Source of the DNA: Flavobacterium ovatum
GTDB lineage: Bacteria; Bacteroidota; Bacteroidia; Flavobacteriales; Flavobacteriaceae
DNA length: 64,000 bases
Direction: 5' to 3'
Assembly (NCBI RefSeq): GCF_040703125.1
Contig: NZ_CP160035.1
Coordinates: forward strand, 2,941,001 to 3,005,000
The notes beneath the pieces are model-generated. The model was given only the letters and a program-made list of their open reading frames with translations. It did not search any database and had not been told where the DNA came from. A program made the translations under genes and the position numbers. This document shows, one piece after another, positions 26,878 through 35,224 of this stretch (position 1 is the stretch's first letter; each line of letters opens with the position of its first letter).

Positions 26878-26914
26878 TAAAAAAAAAGGAACTCAATGTG
26901 GAGTTCCTTTTGTA
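26878..26914 (-). terminator. Intrinsic terminator after the acidic-protein gene
   Basis: A 10-bp perfect stem, AAAGGAACTC / GAGTTCCTTT, with an A-run on its left (a T-run on the minus strand). Confidence 0.82.
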
Positions 26915-26928
26915 TTTAAGAGAAGAAA

Positions 26929-27327
26929 TTAATCTTCGTCATCGTCATCGTCGTCATCTGAACTATTTCTGTCGTCTGAATCTTCGTCATCGTCATCCAA
27001 ATCTGGTTTATCATGATTATCATCTTCGTCATCGTCATCATCTACGTCATCGTCCATATCCACACCTTTAATCGGAGTGATTGGTTCGATTTCATCATCT
27101 ATTTCATCATCTTCATCATAATTTTCGATTCTGTCTGCTAATTTGGTACTCACTTTTACTAAATAAATAGTGTCTTCAGTGCGTACTTCCACAGCTTCAA
27201 TCAATTCGTTTTTAGCATTTCTAAAACGAATGATATCTGAATCATCGTAGCCATCAGGGAAACGTTCCACTAATAGGTTTAAAATTTCGTTTGTAAGTTT
27301 TACGTAATCAACAATTACTCTTTTCAT
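26929..27327 (-). CDS. Acidic-tailed hypothetical protein (132 aa)
   Basis: Residues 1-70 form a small ordered part (MKRVIVDYVKLTNEILNLL, then a strand pair EAVEVRTEDTIYLVKV). Residues 73-132 are almost entirely Asp/Glu, with runs such as DDDVDDDDDEDD. The DNA of the tail is a GAT/GAC-rich tandem repeat that can change length by slippage. Flavobacteria carry similar short proteins next to polyamine genes. The function is not known; the tail could bind polyamines, metal ions or basic proteins. It follows the deoxyhypusine-synthase-like gene by 9 nt and is thus probably co-transcribed with it. Confidence 0.75.
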   Translation of the reverse strand: MKRVIVDYVKLTNEILNLLVERFPDGYDDSDIIRFRNAKNELIEAVEVRTEDTIYLVKVSTKLADRIENYDEDDEIDDEIEPITPIKGVDMDDDVDDDDDEDDNHDKPDLDDDDEDSDDRNSSDDDDDDDED

Positions 27328-27336
27328 AATGATATT

Positions 27337-28308
27337 CTATAAATCTAATAAATAAGCAAAAATTAATGGAGCTACAATCGTAGCATCTGATTCAATAATA
27401 AACTTAGGCGTTTTAATATCTAACTTACCCCAAGTTATTTTTTCGTTTGGAACTGCTCCTGAATAGGATCCGTAACTCGTTGTAGAGTCAGAAATTTGAC
27501 AGAAATAACTCCAAAATGGAATATCATGCATTTCCATGTCTTGGTACAACATTGGAACTACACAAATTGGGAAATCACCTGCAATTCCACCACCAATTTG
27601 GAAAAAACCAATTCCGTTAGCACTATTTTTCGGATACCAATCTGAAAGGTAAACCATGTATTCAATACCGGATTTCATGGTAGAAGCTTTTAATTCTCCT
27701 TTGATTACATATGAAGCAAAAATATTACCCATCGTACTATCTTCCCATCCTGGAACAATAATAGGCAGGTTTTTCTCTGCTGCAGCATACATCCAGCTAT
27801 CCTTTAAATCAATTTCATAATATTCTTCCAGTACACCTGATAGCAACATTTTGTACATGAACTCATGAGGAAAGTAACGTTCCCCTTTGTCGTCAGCGTC
27901 TTTCCAAATTTTAAAAATATGTTTTTGTAAACGTCTGAACGCTTCGTGCTCAGGGATACAAGTATCAGTAACTCTATTTAATCCTCTTTCTAATAAATCC
28001 CATTCGTCTTGAGGAGTTAAATCTCTATAGTTAGGTACTCTTTCATAGTGAGAATGTGCTACTAAGTTCATAATGTCTTCTTCAAGATTAGCTCCTGTAC
28101 AAGAAATGATTTGAACTTTGTCTTGACGAATAATTTCAGCAAATATTTTACCAATTTCTGCAGTACTCATGGCACCAGCCATACTAACCATCATTTTAGC
28201 ACCATTGGCTAATTGTTGTTCGTATGCTTTTGCTGCATCTACTAAAGAGGCTGAATTGAAATGCAAATAATGCTTTTCTATAAATTGGCTAATAGGTCCC
28301 TTGCTCAT
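27337..28308 (-). CDS. Deoxyhypusine synthase family protein
   Basis: A 323-residue member of the deoxyhypusine synthase fold. The NAD-site segments QIISCTGANLEEDIMN (residues 66-81) and FQIGGGIAGDFPI (236-248) are present. The active lysine is Lys295 in ITWGKLD, matching the WGK of eukaryotic DHS. Bacteria lack eIF5A, so the substrate must be something else. Bacterial members are thought to transfer the aminobutyl group of spermidine or putrescine to a small amine, for example making homospermidine. It lies 98 nt downstream of arginine decarboxylase and 9 nt upstream of the acidic protein, and forms a polyamine unit with them. Confidence 0.88.
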   Translation of the reverse strand: MSKGPISQFIEKHYLHFNSASLVDAAKAYEQQLANGAKMMVSMAGAMSTAEIGKIFAEIIRQDKVQIISCTGANLEEDIMNLVAHSHYERVPNYRDLTPQDEWDLLERGLNRVTDTCIPEHEAFRRLQKHIFKIWKDADDKGERYFPHEFMYKMLLSGVLEEYYEIDLKDSWMYAAAEKNLPIIVPGWEDSTMGNIFASYVIKGELKASTMKSGIEYMVYLSDWYPKNSANGIGFFQIGGGIAGDFPICVVPMLYQDMEMHDIPFWSYFCQISDSTTSYGSYSGAVPNEKITWGKLDIKTPKFIIESDATIVAPLIFAYLLDL

Positions 28309-28406
28309 TATTATTTTTTTTAAAGATATTAAAATAGAACATTTGAAAAGGATTCTATTTTCAAATGTAAAGATTTTTTAATTTAACTATGTACTAAATT
28401 GAATTA

Positions 28407-29804
28407 TTATTTGTTGTAACCTAAAATTTTTAGAACATCATCTGAGGTTTGTTGCTCAGAAAAAATTTCAGTCCCAATAATACCGTTTTCATCTCTGTCA
28501 ATCAAGATATGTTTGGGTTGAGGAATCAAACAGTGGTGTAATCCTCCATAACCACCAATAGTCTCTTGGTATGCACCGGTATTGAAAAAACCAATATACA
28601 GTGGTTTTTCTTTGTTATATTTAGGTAAATAGATGGCGTTCATGTTTTGCTCTGAGTTGTAATAATCATCACTATCACAGGTCATACCTCCTAATAAAAC
28701 TCTTTCATAAGTATCATTCCAGCGGTTTATAGCTAGCATGATAAAACGTTTGTTAATTGCCCAAGTGTCTGGCAAAGTGGTGATGAAAGAAGAATCGATC
28801 ATGTTCCATTTTTCTCTATCGTTTTGTTGTTTTTGATACAAAACTTGATAAATAGCGCCACCGCTTTCACCTACTGTAAACGAACCAAACTCTGTAAATA
28901 TATTGGGAACATCAACTTCGGCCTCGTCACAAGCTATTTTAATTTGATTGATAATTTCATCAATCATGTATTGATAATCATATTCAAAAGTCAATGAATT
29001 TTTGATAGGGAAACCACCTCCAATATTCAATCCATCAAGTCCTGGACATTCTTTCTTAAGTGCAATGTAGACTTTGATACATTTGACTAATTCGTTCCAG
29101 TAATACGCATTGTCATTTATTCCAGTATTAATGAAAAAGTGCAACATTTTCAGTTCTAATTTTGGATTATCCTGAATTTGTTTTTTATAAAAAGTGACAA
29201 TATTTTTATATCCAATACCTAATCTAGAAGTGTAGAATTCAAACTTAGGCTCTTCCTCTGCAGCAATACGAATTCCTATTTTGAATTTCCCTTTAATTTC
29301 TGCTTGAAGTAAGTCTAATTCTTCATAATTATCAATAATTGGAATAGTATTTTTATGTCCATGATTGATCAGTCTTGCAATATTTTCTATATATTGATCT
29401 CTTTTAAAACCATTACAGATTACATATGTACTTTTGTTGATTTTACCGTTTTGTAATAATTTTTCAACAATATTAATATCAAAAGCGGATGAAGTTTCAA
29501 TATGAATGTTATTTTTGAATGCTTCATTCATAACGTATTCAAAGTGAGAGCTTTTGGTGCAGTAGCAATAGTAATATTTAGCCTCGTACTTGTTTTTTTC
29601 CATCGATTTACGAAACCAATTTTTCGCTTTATTGATGTTATTTGAAATTTGAGGTAAATAAGTAAATTTTAATGGAGTGCCGTATTGTTCCACTAATTTC
29701 ATTAAATCAATGTTATGAAATTGAAGATTGTCCTTGTTTAAAGTAAATTCTTCTTGTGGGAAATAGTAGGTTTGATTGATTAAGTCTGAATATTTTGTAT
29801 TCAT
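28407..29804 (-). CDS. speA: Arginine decarboxylase (fold III, PLP-dependent)
   Basis: A 465-residue alanine-racemase-fold decarboxylase. The PLP lysine is probably Lys84 in YCYCTKSSHFEYV. LNIGGGFPIKNS forms the glycine loop for the PLP phosphate, and FTEFGSFTVGESGG follows. The C-terminal GGMTCDSDDYYNS carries the catalytic-type Cys and substrate-binding Asp, with GAYQETIGGYGG near the end. It should convert arginine to agmatine, the first step of polyamine synthesis; a diaminopimelate- or ornithine-type substrate is the alternative. No agmatinase gene adjoins it. It has its own promoter about 240 nt upstream and a long leader holding a small ORF. Confidence 0.85.
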   Translation of the reverse strand: MNTKYSDLINQTYYFPQEEFTLNKDNLQFHNIDLMKLVEQYGTPLKFTYLPQISNNINKAKNWFRKSMEKNKYEAKYYYCYCTKSSHFEYVMNEAFKNNIHIETSSAFDINIVEKLLQNGKINKSTYVICNGFKRDQYIENIARLINHGHKNTIPIIDNYEELDLLQAEIKGKFKIGIRIAAEEEPKFEFYTSRLGIGYKNIVTFYKKQIQDNPKLELKMLHFFINTGINDNAYYWNELVKCIKVYIALKKECPGLDGLNIGGGFPIKNSLTFEYDYQYMIDEIINQIKIACDEAEVDVPNIFTEFGSFTVGESGGAIYQVLYQKQQNDREKWNMIDSSFITTLPDTWAINKRFIMLAINRWNDTYERVLLGGMTCDSDDYYNSEQNMNAIYLPKYNKEKPLYIGFFNTGAYQETIGGYGGLHHCLIPQPKHILIDRDENGIIGTEIFSEQQTSDDVLKILGYNK

Positions 29805-29861
29805 TTTTAGTTTATTTTTTTTTAAAGAATGATTTAATTATGTTGTAAATTATTCTAAAAT

Positions 29862-30041
29862 TCAAACTCTAATATTGGCATAAATAATCTGAAGTTTTTT
29901 ATTCTCCATTTTTAAATACTGAAAAATATCAAAAATAAAGTTACCACTAATAGAGTAGAAACACTTCAATAAACTCAAAAAGGATCTATTGTTTTGACGG
30001 TCACTAGTGTTTTTTTTTCTCTGTTCTTGATTTGTTTTCAT
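29862..30041 (-). CDS. Possible leader ORF of arginine decarboxylase (59 aa)
   Basis: A 59-codon frame on the minus strand begins MKTNQEQRKKNTSDRQNNRS and ends YANIRV, with a stop 57 nt before speA. Its ATG lies 5 nt after a TACATTTG -7 box, so the mRNA would start at or near it. It is rich in Lys, Asn and Ile, as is any translated AT-rich stretch, and I recognise no family. It may be a leader peptide, a coincidental frame or a small protein. Confidence 0.25.
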   Translation of the reverse strand: MKTNQEQRKKNTSDRQNNRSFLSLLKCFYSISGNFIFDIFQYLKMENKKLQIIYANIRV

Positions 30042-30046
30042 TGCGG

Positions 30047-30078
30047 CAAATGTAAAAAATATTATATACGTAATGCAA
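30047..30078 (-). promoter_or_regulatory. Promoter of the speA unit
   Basis: On the minus strand, TTG (30076-30078), 21 nt spacer, TACATTTG (30047-30054). It lies between the aroB stop and speA and predicts a leader of roughly 235 nt. Confidence 0.6.
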
Positions 30079-30098
30079 TCCTTTTTGGTAAAAAATAA

Positions 30099-31178
30099 TT
30101 AAGATTGATAATCGTTGAATGCATTAAGAATCAATTCATTTTCAACTGTTTGATTGATGATAATCTTTCCAATACCGTCAATCAAGGCAAACTGAATTGT
30201 TCCATATTCATTTTTTTTGTCATGAATCAATAATTCTAGGATTGGATCGATGTCTTTTTCTTCAAAACTGATATCTTCATAGATTGATTTTAATGTAGTT
30301 TTTATCTGATTGAACTCGTCCTCATTGATTAAGTTTTTGTTCAAAGAAATATAACTTTCCAAAATCATTCCCACAGCGATTGCTTCACCGTGTAGCAAAG
30401 TAGTTTTATTTTCGTTTTCCAAAAAGTAACTTTCGATTGCGTGACCTAAAGTATGACCAAAATTCAAAGCTTTCCTAAGGTTTTTTTCAGTTGGGTCTTG
30501 GGTTACAATTTCATTTTTGATTTCAACAGAACGGAAAATTAATTCGTCTAATTGTGAAAAATCAATTGTTTTTATGTCTAAAAACTGTTCCCAGTATTTT
30601 TTGTCGTAAATCAATCCATGTTTTAGCATTTCGGCTAAACCCGAACGCATTTCGTTTTGCGGGACAGTTTCAAGATATTCAGTATCTACAATAACCATTT
30701 TAGGCAAGTTGAAAACTCCAATTTGATTTTTCAAGTTTCCTAAATCAACTCCATTTTTACCACCTACTGAAGCATCCACCATAGATAATAGAGTAGTAGG
30801 AATGTTAATGAAATCAACACCACGCTTGAAAGTAGAAGCTACAAAGCCTCCCAGATCAGTTACTACACCACCACCAAGATTTATGACAAGTGTTTTTCTG
30901 TCCCCACCTAGCTCTGTTAATACATTCCAAATTTGGACGCAAGTATCAATATTTTTATTGATCTCGCCTGCTTCAAATTCGATTATTTCAATAGTTAAAT
31001 CTGTCTCTACAAGCGGAAGGAACTTAGGCAAACAATATTCATTGGTATTGCTATCAACTATGATAAATAAATTAGAATATTTATTTTCTTTTAAATGTAA
31101 ATTTAAAGCTTCATATCCCTTTTCGTTAAAGTGGATAGGATGGTCAACGGCTTGTATTGTGTTGGTTTGTAATGACAT
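30099..31178 (-). CDS. aroB: 3-dehydroquinate synthase
   Basis: A 359-residue NAD- and zinc-dependent enzyme for the second step of the shikimate pathway (DAHP to 3-dehydroquinate). Motifs: GGGVVTDLGGFVASTFKRG, then PTTLLSMVDASVGGKNGVD with the catalytic lysines, and zinc ligands Glu in MRSGLAEMLKHGLI, His in LNFGHTLGHAIE and His in LLHGEAIAVGM. The N-terminal Rossmann part contains FIIVDSNTNEY. The length is normal. It is transcribed leftward toward speA, which has its own promoter. Upstream are 278 nt without a gene before proline dehydrogenase on the other strand. Confidence 0.95.
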   Translation of the reverse strand: MSLQTNTIQAVDHPIHFNEKGYEALNLHLKENKYSNLFIIVDSNTNEYCLPKFLPLVETDLTIEIIEFEAGEINKNIDTCVQIWNVLTELGGDRKTLVINLGGGVVTDLGGFVASTFKRGVDFINIPTTLLSMVDASVGGKNGVDLGNLKNQIGVFNLPKMVIVDTEYLETVPQNEMRSGLAEMLKHGLIYDKKYWEQFLDIKTIDFSQLDELIFRSVEIKNEIVTQDPTEKNLRKALNFGHTLGHAIESYFLENENKTTLLHGEAIAVGMILESYISLNKNLINEDEFNQIKTTLKSIYEDISFEEKDIDPILELLIHDKKNEYGTIQFALIDGIGKIIINQTVENELILNAFNDYQS

Positions 31179-31456
31179 AACTATTATATAATTAGCAATT
31201 TCGAATAAAAATTAAATTCTTAGTAAACATTGTCTTAATCAAAAGATATGTTGGCTTTATTTCTTCTTTTATGATTAAAAAGAACCAAGTGCTTGTCCTA
31301 AAAAAGTTTTGCAAATCTAAGGTTTTTTTGATTTTATATGGACGAAACTGAAAAAATAAGCACTTTTATTTATACTTGAATTTTATTTAATATAAAAAGA
31401 AAGATTGTACTGAAATATTCCAACAAATGGTTATTTTTAGTTAAAATTTCAATGAA

Positions 31457-32626
31457 ATGGATGATTTTTTTAAAAATACAGAAGTTGCATTTGCATTAAA
31501 AACAGATACAGAACTCGAAAGAGCTTATTTTCTTTTTAAAATGATTGCTAATGAGCCTTTAGTTAGAATTGGAACTGCAGTTACTAATTTTGCTCTCAAA
31601 GCCCATTTACCAGTTGAAGGCTTGATTCGTGCCACAGTTTTTGATCACTTTTGTGGTGGAATTAATGAAGTAGATTGTCTGGAAGTGGTCGATAAAATGT
31701 TTACTAAAGGAGTTTCTTCCGTCTTAGATTTTTCAGTGGAAGGAAAAGAAGAGGAGGCACAGTTTGAATCTGCAACCCAAATGATTTTAAAGACGATAGC
31801 TTTTGGCAAAGAAAAGTTAGCAATTCCCTTTGCTGTGTTTAAACCTACTGGAGTTGGTAGATTGATTTTGTTCGAAAAAGTATCCTCCAATACAATGCTA
31901 TCTAATCAAGAACAAGAGGAATGGAAAAGGGTAGAGGCACGTTTTGATTTAATTTGTAAAACAGCTTTTGAGTCTGGAGTTTCCTTGTTAATAGATGCTG
32001 AAGAGAGTTGGATGCAAAATGCTGCTGATGATTTGATTCTGGAAATGATGCGAAAATACAACAAAGAACAAGCCATCATCTTTAATACGATGCAAATGTA
32101 CCGTTGGGATCGACTGGATTATTTGAAAAAATTAAGAGATTATTCGGAGGAAGAAGGATTTTATATTGGTGTTAAATTAGTCCGTGGAGCGTATCTTGAA
32201 AAAGAAAGAGATAGAGCCGAGGAATTAAAATATCCTTCACCCATTTGTGTTACAAAAGAAATCACGGACCATAATTACAATAACGCCCTAGTTTTTTTGA
32301 TTGAAAACTCATCAAAAATGTCATTATTCCTAGGTACTCACAACGAACAAAGTTGCTACCTCTTAATAGAATTGATGAAACAAAAAGGAATTGAGTCTAA
32401 TCATTTTAAAATTTGGTTTGGACAATTATATGGCATGAGTGATCATATTAGTTACAATTTAGCAGAACAAGGTTATAATGTTGCTAAATATTTACCTTTT
32501 GGCCCTGTAAAAGATGTTATGCCGTACTTAATTCGGCGTGCAGAAGAAAATACTTCTGTATTGGGGCAAACTAACAGGGAGTTAAGATTATTAAAAACGG
32601 AACGGGAACGTAGGAAAAAAAAATAG
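31457..32626 (+). CDS. Proline dehydrogenase (monofunctional PutA)
   Basis: A 389-residue FAD enzyme that oxidises proline to pyrroline-5-carboxylate and passes electrons to the quinone pool. The TIM-barrel motifs are GVKLVRGAYLEKERDRAE near residue 240, FLGTHNEQS, FGQLYGMSD, and the C-terminal YLPFGPVKDVMPYLIRRAEEN block with two arginines that bind the proline carboxylate. There is no aldehyde dehydrogenase domain, so P5C dehydrogenase must be encoded elsewhere. Upstream, 278 nt separate it from aroB in the opposite orientation. It converges on the ABC exporter. Confidence 0.93.
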   Translation: MDDFFKNTEVAFALKTDTELERAYFLFKMIANEPLVRIGTAVTNFALKAHLPVEGLIRATVFDHFCGGINEVDCLEVVDKMFTKGVSSVLDFSVEGKEEEAQFESATQMILKTIAFGKEKLAIPFAVFKPTGVGRLILFEKVSSNTMLSNQEQEEWKRVEARFDLICKTAFESGVSLLIDAEESWMQNAADDLILEMMRKYNKEQAIIFNTMQMYRWDRLDYLKKLRDYSEEEGFYIGVKLVRGAYLEKERDRAEELKYPSPICVTKEITDHNYNNALVFLIENSSKMSLFLGTHNEQSCYLLIELMKQKGIESNHFKIWFGQLYGMSDHISYNLAEQGYNVAKYLPFGPVKDVMPYLIRRAEENTSVLGQTNRELRLLKTERERRKKK

Positions 32627-32635
32627 TATAAAAAA

Positions 32636-32663
32636 AGCTCTAATAATTTTACATATTAGAGCT
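32636..32663 (-). terminator. Hairpin terminator of the ABC exporter gene
   Basis: A 10-bp perfect stem AGCTCTAATA / TATTAGAGCT with an A-run to the left (a T-run on the minus strand). It is weaker on the + strand, where only a broken T-run follows. Confidence 0.6.
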
Positions 32664-32685
32664 GTTATATTTTAAATATTAAAAT

Positions 32686-34476
32686 TTAAGAATGACTAAA
32701 CTGTAAGTTACTTAAATTTTTATAAATTCCATTTTCAAGATTTATTAATTCTTGATGTGTTCCTTGTTCAGAAATTCTTCCGTTGTCCAATACTAATATT
32801 TGATCTGCAGAACGAATAGTAGAGAGTCGGTGTGCAATTATGATACTGGTTCTTCCTTGCATCAAAATTTCTAAAGCTTCCTGCACTAGTTTTTCGCTTT
32901 CACTGTCCAATGACGAAGTAGCTTCGTCTAGGATTAAAATACTAGGGTTTTTAAGCAAAGCACGAGCAATGGCAATACGTTGTCTTTGACCACCAGAAAG
33001 TTTAATTCCGCGTTCTCCTACGATTGTTTCAAATTTCTCTGGAAAACCTTCAACAAAGTCAAATGCATTCGCTTGTTTGGCAGCAATCAAAATTTCATCA
33101 TTGGTAGCATTTGGCTTTCCATAAGCAATATTTTCTCTGATAGTTCCCCCAAAAAGAATCACATCCTGAGGGACGATACTCATATTACCACGTAATTCTT
33201 CAAGGTCATAGTCATAGATATTCTTGCCATCAATAATAATGGCGCCACTTTCAATATCATAAAAACGTAATAGCAAGGATGCAATAGTTGATTTACCAGC
33301 ACCAGAAGGACCTACAACGGCAATTTTTTGTCCAAAACTAGCAGTAAAATTAACATTTTTTAAAACCTGAATTTCTTTACGAGAAGGATAGCTAAAAGCA
33401 ACGTTCTTAAAACTAACCGTTCCTTTTATTTTTTCAACTGGATTAGGATTCGGTTTTGTGTTGATATTTTCAGGTGTTTCGTCTAATAATTCAAAAACAC
33501 GTTCAGTAGCTCCAACTGCTTTTTGAATTTGTGCATACATTTCGGCAATTCCACCAAAAGAAGCACCGATAAAAGTAGTATATAAAATAAATGAAATTAA
33601 ATCACCCACACCTTCAACTTCCCCTTTAATAGTCAAAGTGATACCGTACCAAACTACAGCAACCACACAACCAAAGAGGCAAAGAATAATAAAAGAAGCA
33701 AAATAACCTCTGTATTGACCACCTTTTATGGCAATGGCAACAATTTCTTTGATTTTGTTTTTATAACGTTCCAATTCATACCATTCATTAGCGAAAGATT
33801 TTACATTCGTAATCCCTTGTAAGGTTTCTTCAACAATTACTTGGCTTTCGGCTACTTTATCTTGAGTCATTTTGCCATACTTGCGAATGAATCTACCGAA
33901 AATAACCGCAGCAACTGCCACTACAGGAACAATGCAAAGCATCATAATTGTTAGGTTAGGGCTAATGCTTCCTAAAATAATGAATCCACCAATAATCAAA
34001 ATGAATTGGCGTAAAAATTCAGCTATAGTTGTGGTAAGTGTATCTTGTAATTGTGAAATATCTGCACTGATGCGGCTGTTCAATTCGCCCACACGTTTTT
34101 GAGAGAAAAACGACATGGGGAGTTTTATTAGGTTTTCATACAATGCAAAACGGATATTCGATAAAGTGTTTTCAGTAAAGTTGACAAATAACGAAATTCT
34201 GAAAAACGAAAAAACAGCTTGAAGAACTAAAATCCCCATTAAAGCCAATGCTATTTCGTTAGCTTTATTTAAATCTTTATTAGAGACACAGTCTACAAGC
34301 ATTCCCATTAGTTTAGGAAAGGCTAGGGCAGTAGCGCTGGTTAATAATAAAAAGACCAAACCAACAAAAAATTTCCATTTTTGATTTTTGGAGTATTTAA
34401 AAATTCGTAATGCTTTGTGGAGAGAACTTGAATTTAATTTCGCTTTGGGTAAATCATTTTCTTTAAAACGAGCCAT
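32686..34476 (-). CDS. ABC exporter, fused membrane and ATPase domains (MsbA/BmrA type)
   Basis: A 596-residue half-transporter that functions as a homodimer in the inner membrane. Residues 35-330 contain about six membrane helices (type IV exporter fold). Residues 350-590 are the ATPase, with Walker A VGPSGAGKSTIAS, the signature LSGGQRQRIAIARALL, and Walker B ILILDEATSSLDSES, followed by the H-loop (IIIAHRLST). The substrate is a lipid, drug or peptide, not deducible. The TM region is rich in small residues and has no protease domain, so it is not a bacteriocin exporter. It converges on proline dehydrogenase. Confidence 0.92.
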   Translation of the reverse strand: MARFKENDLPKAKLNSSSLHKALRIFKYSKNQKWKFFVGLVFLLLTSATALAFPKLMGMLVDCVSNKDLNKANEIALALMGILVLQAVFSFFRISLFVNFTENTLSNIRFALYENLIKLPMSFFSQKRVGELNSRISADISQLQDTLTTTIAEFLRQFILIIGGFIILGSISPNLTIMMLCIVPVVAVAAVIFGRFIRKYGKMTQDKVAESQVIVEETLQGITNVKSFANEWYELERYKNKIKEIVAIAIKGGQYRGYFASFIILCLFGCVVAVVWYGITLTIKGEVEGVGDLISFILYTTFIGASFGGIAEMYAQIQKAVGATERVFELLDETPENINTKPNPNPVEKIKGTVSFKNVAFSYPSRKEIQVLKNVNFTASFGQKIAVVGPSGAGKSTIASLLLRFYDIESGAIIIDGKNIYDYDLEELRGNMSIVPQDVILFGGTIRENIAYGKPNATNDEILIAAKQANAFDFVEGFPEKFETIVGERGIKLSGGQRQRIAIARALLKNPSILILDEATSSLDSESEKLVQEALEILMQGRTSIIIAHRLSTIRSADQILVLDNGRISEQGTHQELINLENGIYKNLSNLQFSHS

Positions 34477-34616
34477 TGAGTTATTTTTTTGTTACAAATG
34501 TACTATAATATAGTTAGTACAAAAAAAACTATTCTCTTATGATTTTCTTAATTTGTTGTTATTGAGCAACAAAGGAAAAAAGGTTGTTTTTTTATTCATT
34601 TATTTTTAAAAAACAG

Positions 34617-34646
34617 TTGCAAATACAAAATCTAGTGTTATATTTG
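34617..34646 (+). promoter_or_regulatory. Promoter of tRNA-Val
   Basis: TTG (34617-34619), 19 nt spacer, TATATTTG (34639-34646). The transcript would start about 30 nt before the tRNA. Confidence 0.75.
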
Positions 34647-34684
34647 CACACGCAATCACACAATGATAGCGACCTAGTAAAACA

Positions 34685-34759
34685 GGGCGATTAGCTCAGC
34701 TGGTTCAGAGCACCTCGTTTACACCGAGGGGGTCGGGGGTTCGAACCCCTCATCGCCCA
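34685..34759 (+). tRNA. tRNA-Val (anticodon TAC)
   Basis: A 75-nt cloverleaf. Acceptor GGGCGAT pairs with ATCGCCC, discriminator A. The anticodon stem CCTCG / CGAGG encloses TTTACAC with anticodon TAC (Val, reading GUA and other GUN codons). The T-loop is TTCGAAC, with a G-T pair in its stem. The 3' CCA is not encoded: the sequence continues CAAAAACT. It has a promoter upstream and an intrinsic terminator downstream, so it is a single-tRNA transcription unit. Confidence 0.95.
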
Positions 34760-34760
34760 C

Positions 34761-34794
34761 AAAAACTTCAACAGAAATGTTGGAGTTTTTTTTT
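34761..34794 (+). terminator. Intrinsic terminator after tRNA-Val
   Basis: Stem AACTTCAACA / TGTTGGAGTT (one G-T pair), loop GAAA, then a nine-T run. Confidence 0.88.
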
Positions 34795-34805
34795 GCGCTA
34801 ATTTG

Positions 34806-35204
34806 TTATTCCTTAAAATCAATCGATAACGAGTTTACGCAAAAGCGTTCACCAGTTGGAGTAGGGCCATCATTAAAAACGTGACCTAGATGTCCACCAC
34901 AATTGGTACACACGATTTCAGTCCGAATCATACCGTGTGTTTTGTCAAGCACATTTTTTACTTTTCCTGGTATAGCTTCATCAAATGATGGCCAACCGCA
35001 ATGCGCATCAAATTTTGAGTCACTTTCGAATAATTGCTCTCCACAAGCGCCACAACAATAGATACCCTTTTCGTAATGGGAGTTATAAGCTCCTGTGTGA
35101 GCGTATTCCGTACCTTTTTGTCGTAAAATTCGATATCTTTCTTCGCCTAATTGTTCTTTCCATTCGGCTTCTGTTTTTTCAATTGGATATTTCATTGTAT
35201 TCAA
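34806..35204 (-). CDS. msrB: Peptide-methionine (R)-S-oxide reductase
   Basis: A 132-residue MsrB that reduces methionine-R-sulfoxide. The catalytic Cys is in GERFCVNSLSI near the C-terminus, preceded by the HVFNDGP stretch. Two CxxC pairs bind structural zinc (CCGACGEQ and CTNCGGHLGH). KFDAHCGWPSFDEA is a diagnostic block. A second in-frame ATG three codons in (MKYPIEK) is an alternative start. There is no signal peptide, so it is cytosolic. MsrA is not in the window. It precedes the sensor kinase by 20 nt, both leftward, with the kinase upstream. Confidence 0.95.
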   Translation of the reverse strand: MNTMKYPIEKTEAEWKEQLGEERYRILRQKGTEYAHTGAYNSHYEKGIYCCGACGEQLFESDSKFDAHCGWPSFDEAIPGKVKNVLDKTHGMIRTEIVCTNCGGHLGHVFNDGPTPTGERFCVNSLSIDFKE

Positions 35205-35224
35205 ATTTAATGGTGAAAAATAAA

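Noticed and set aside
26929..27100. Tandem repeats that could be a CRISPR or minisatellite
   Set aside because: They are in-frame Asp/Glu codons of a protein tail. There is no fixed repeat-spacer pattern and no cas gene nearby.
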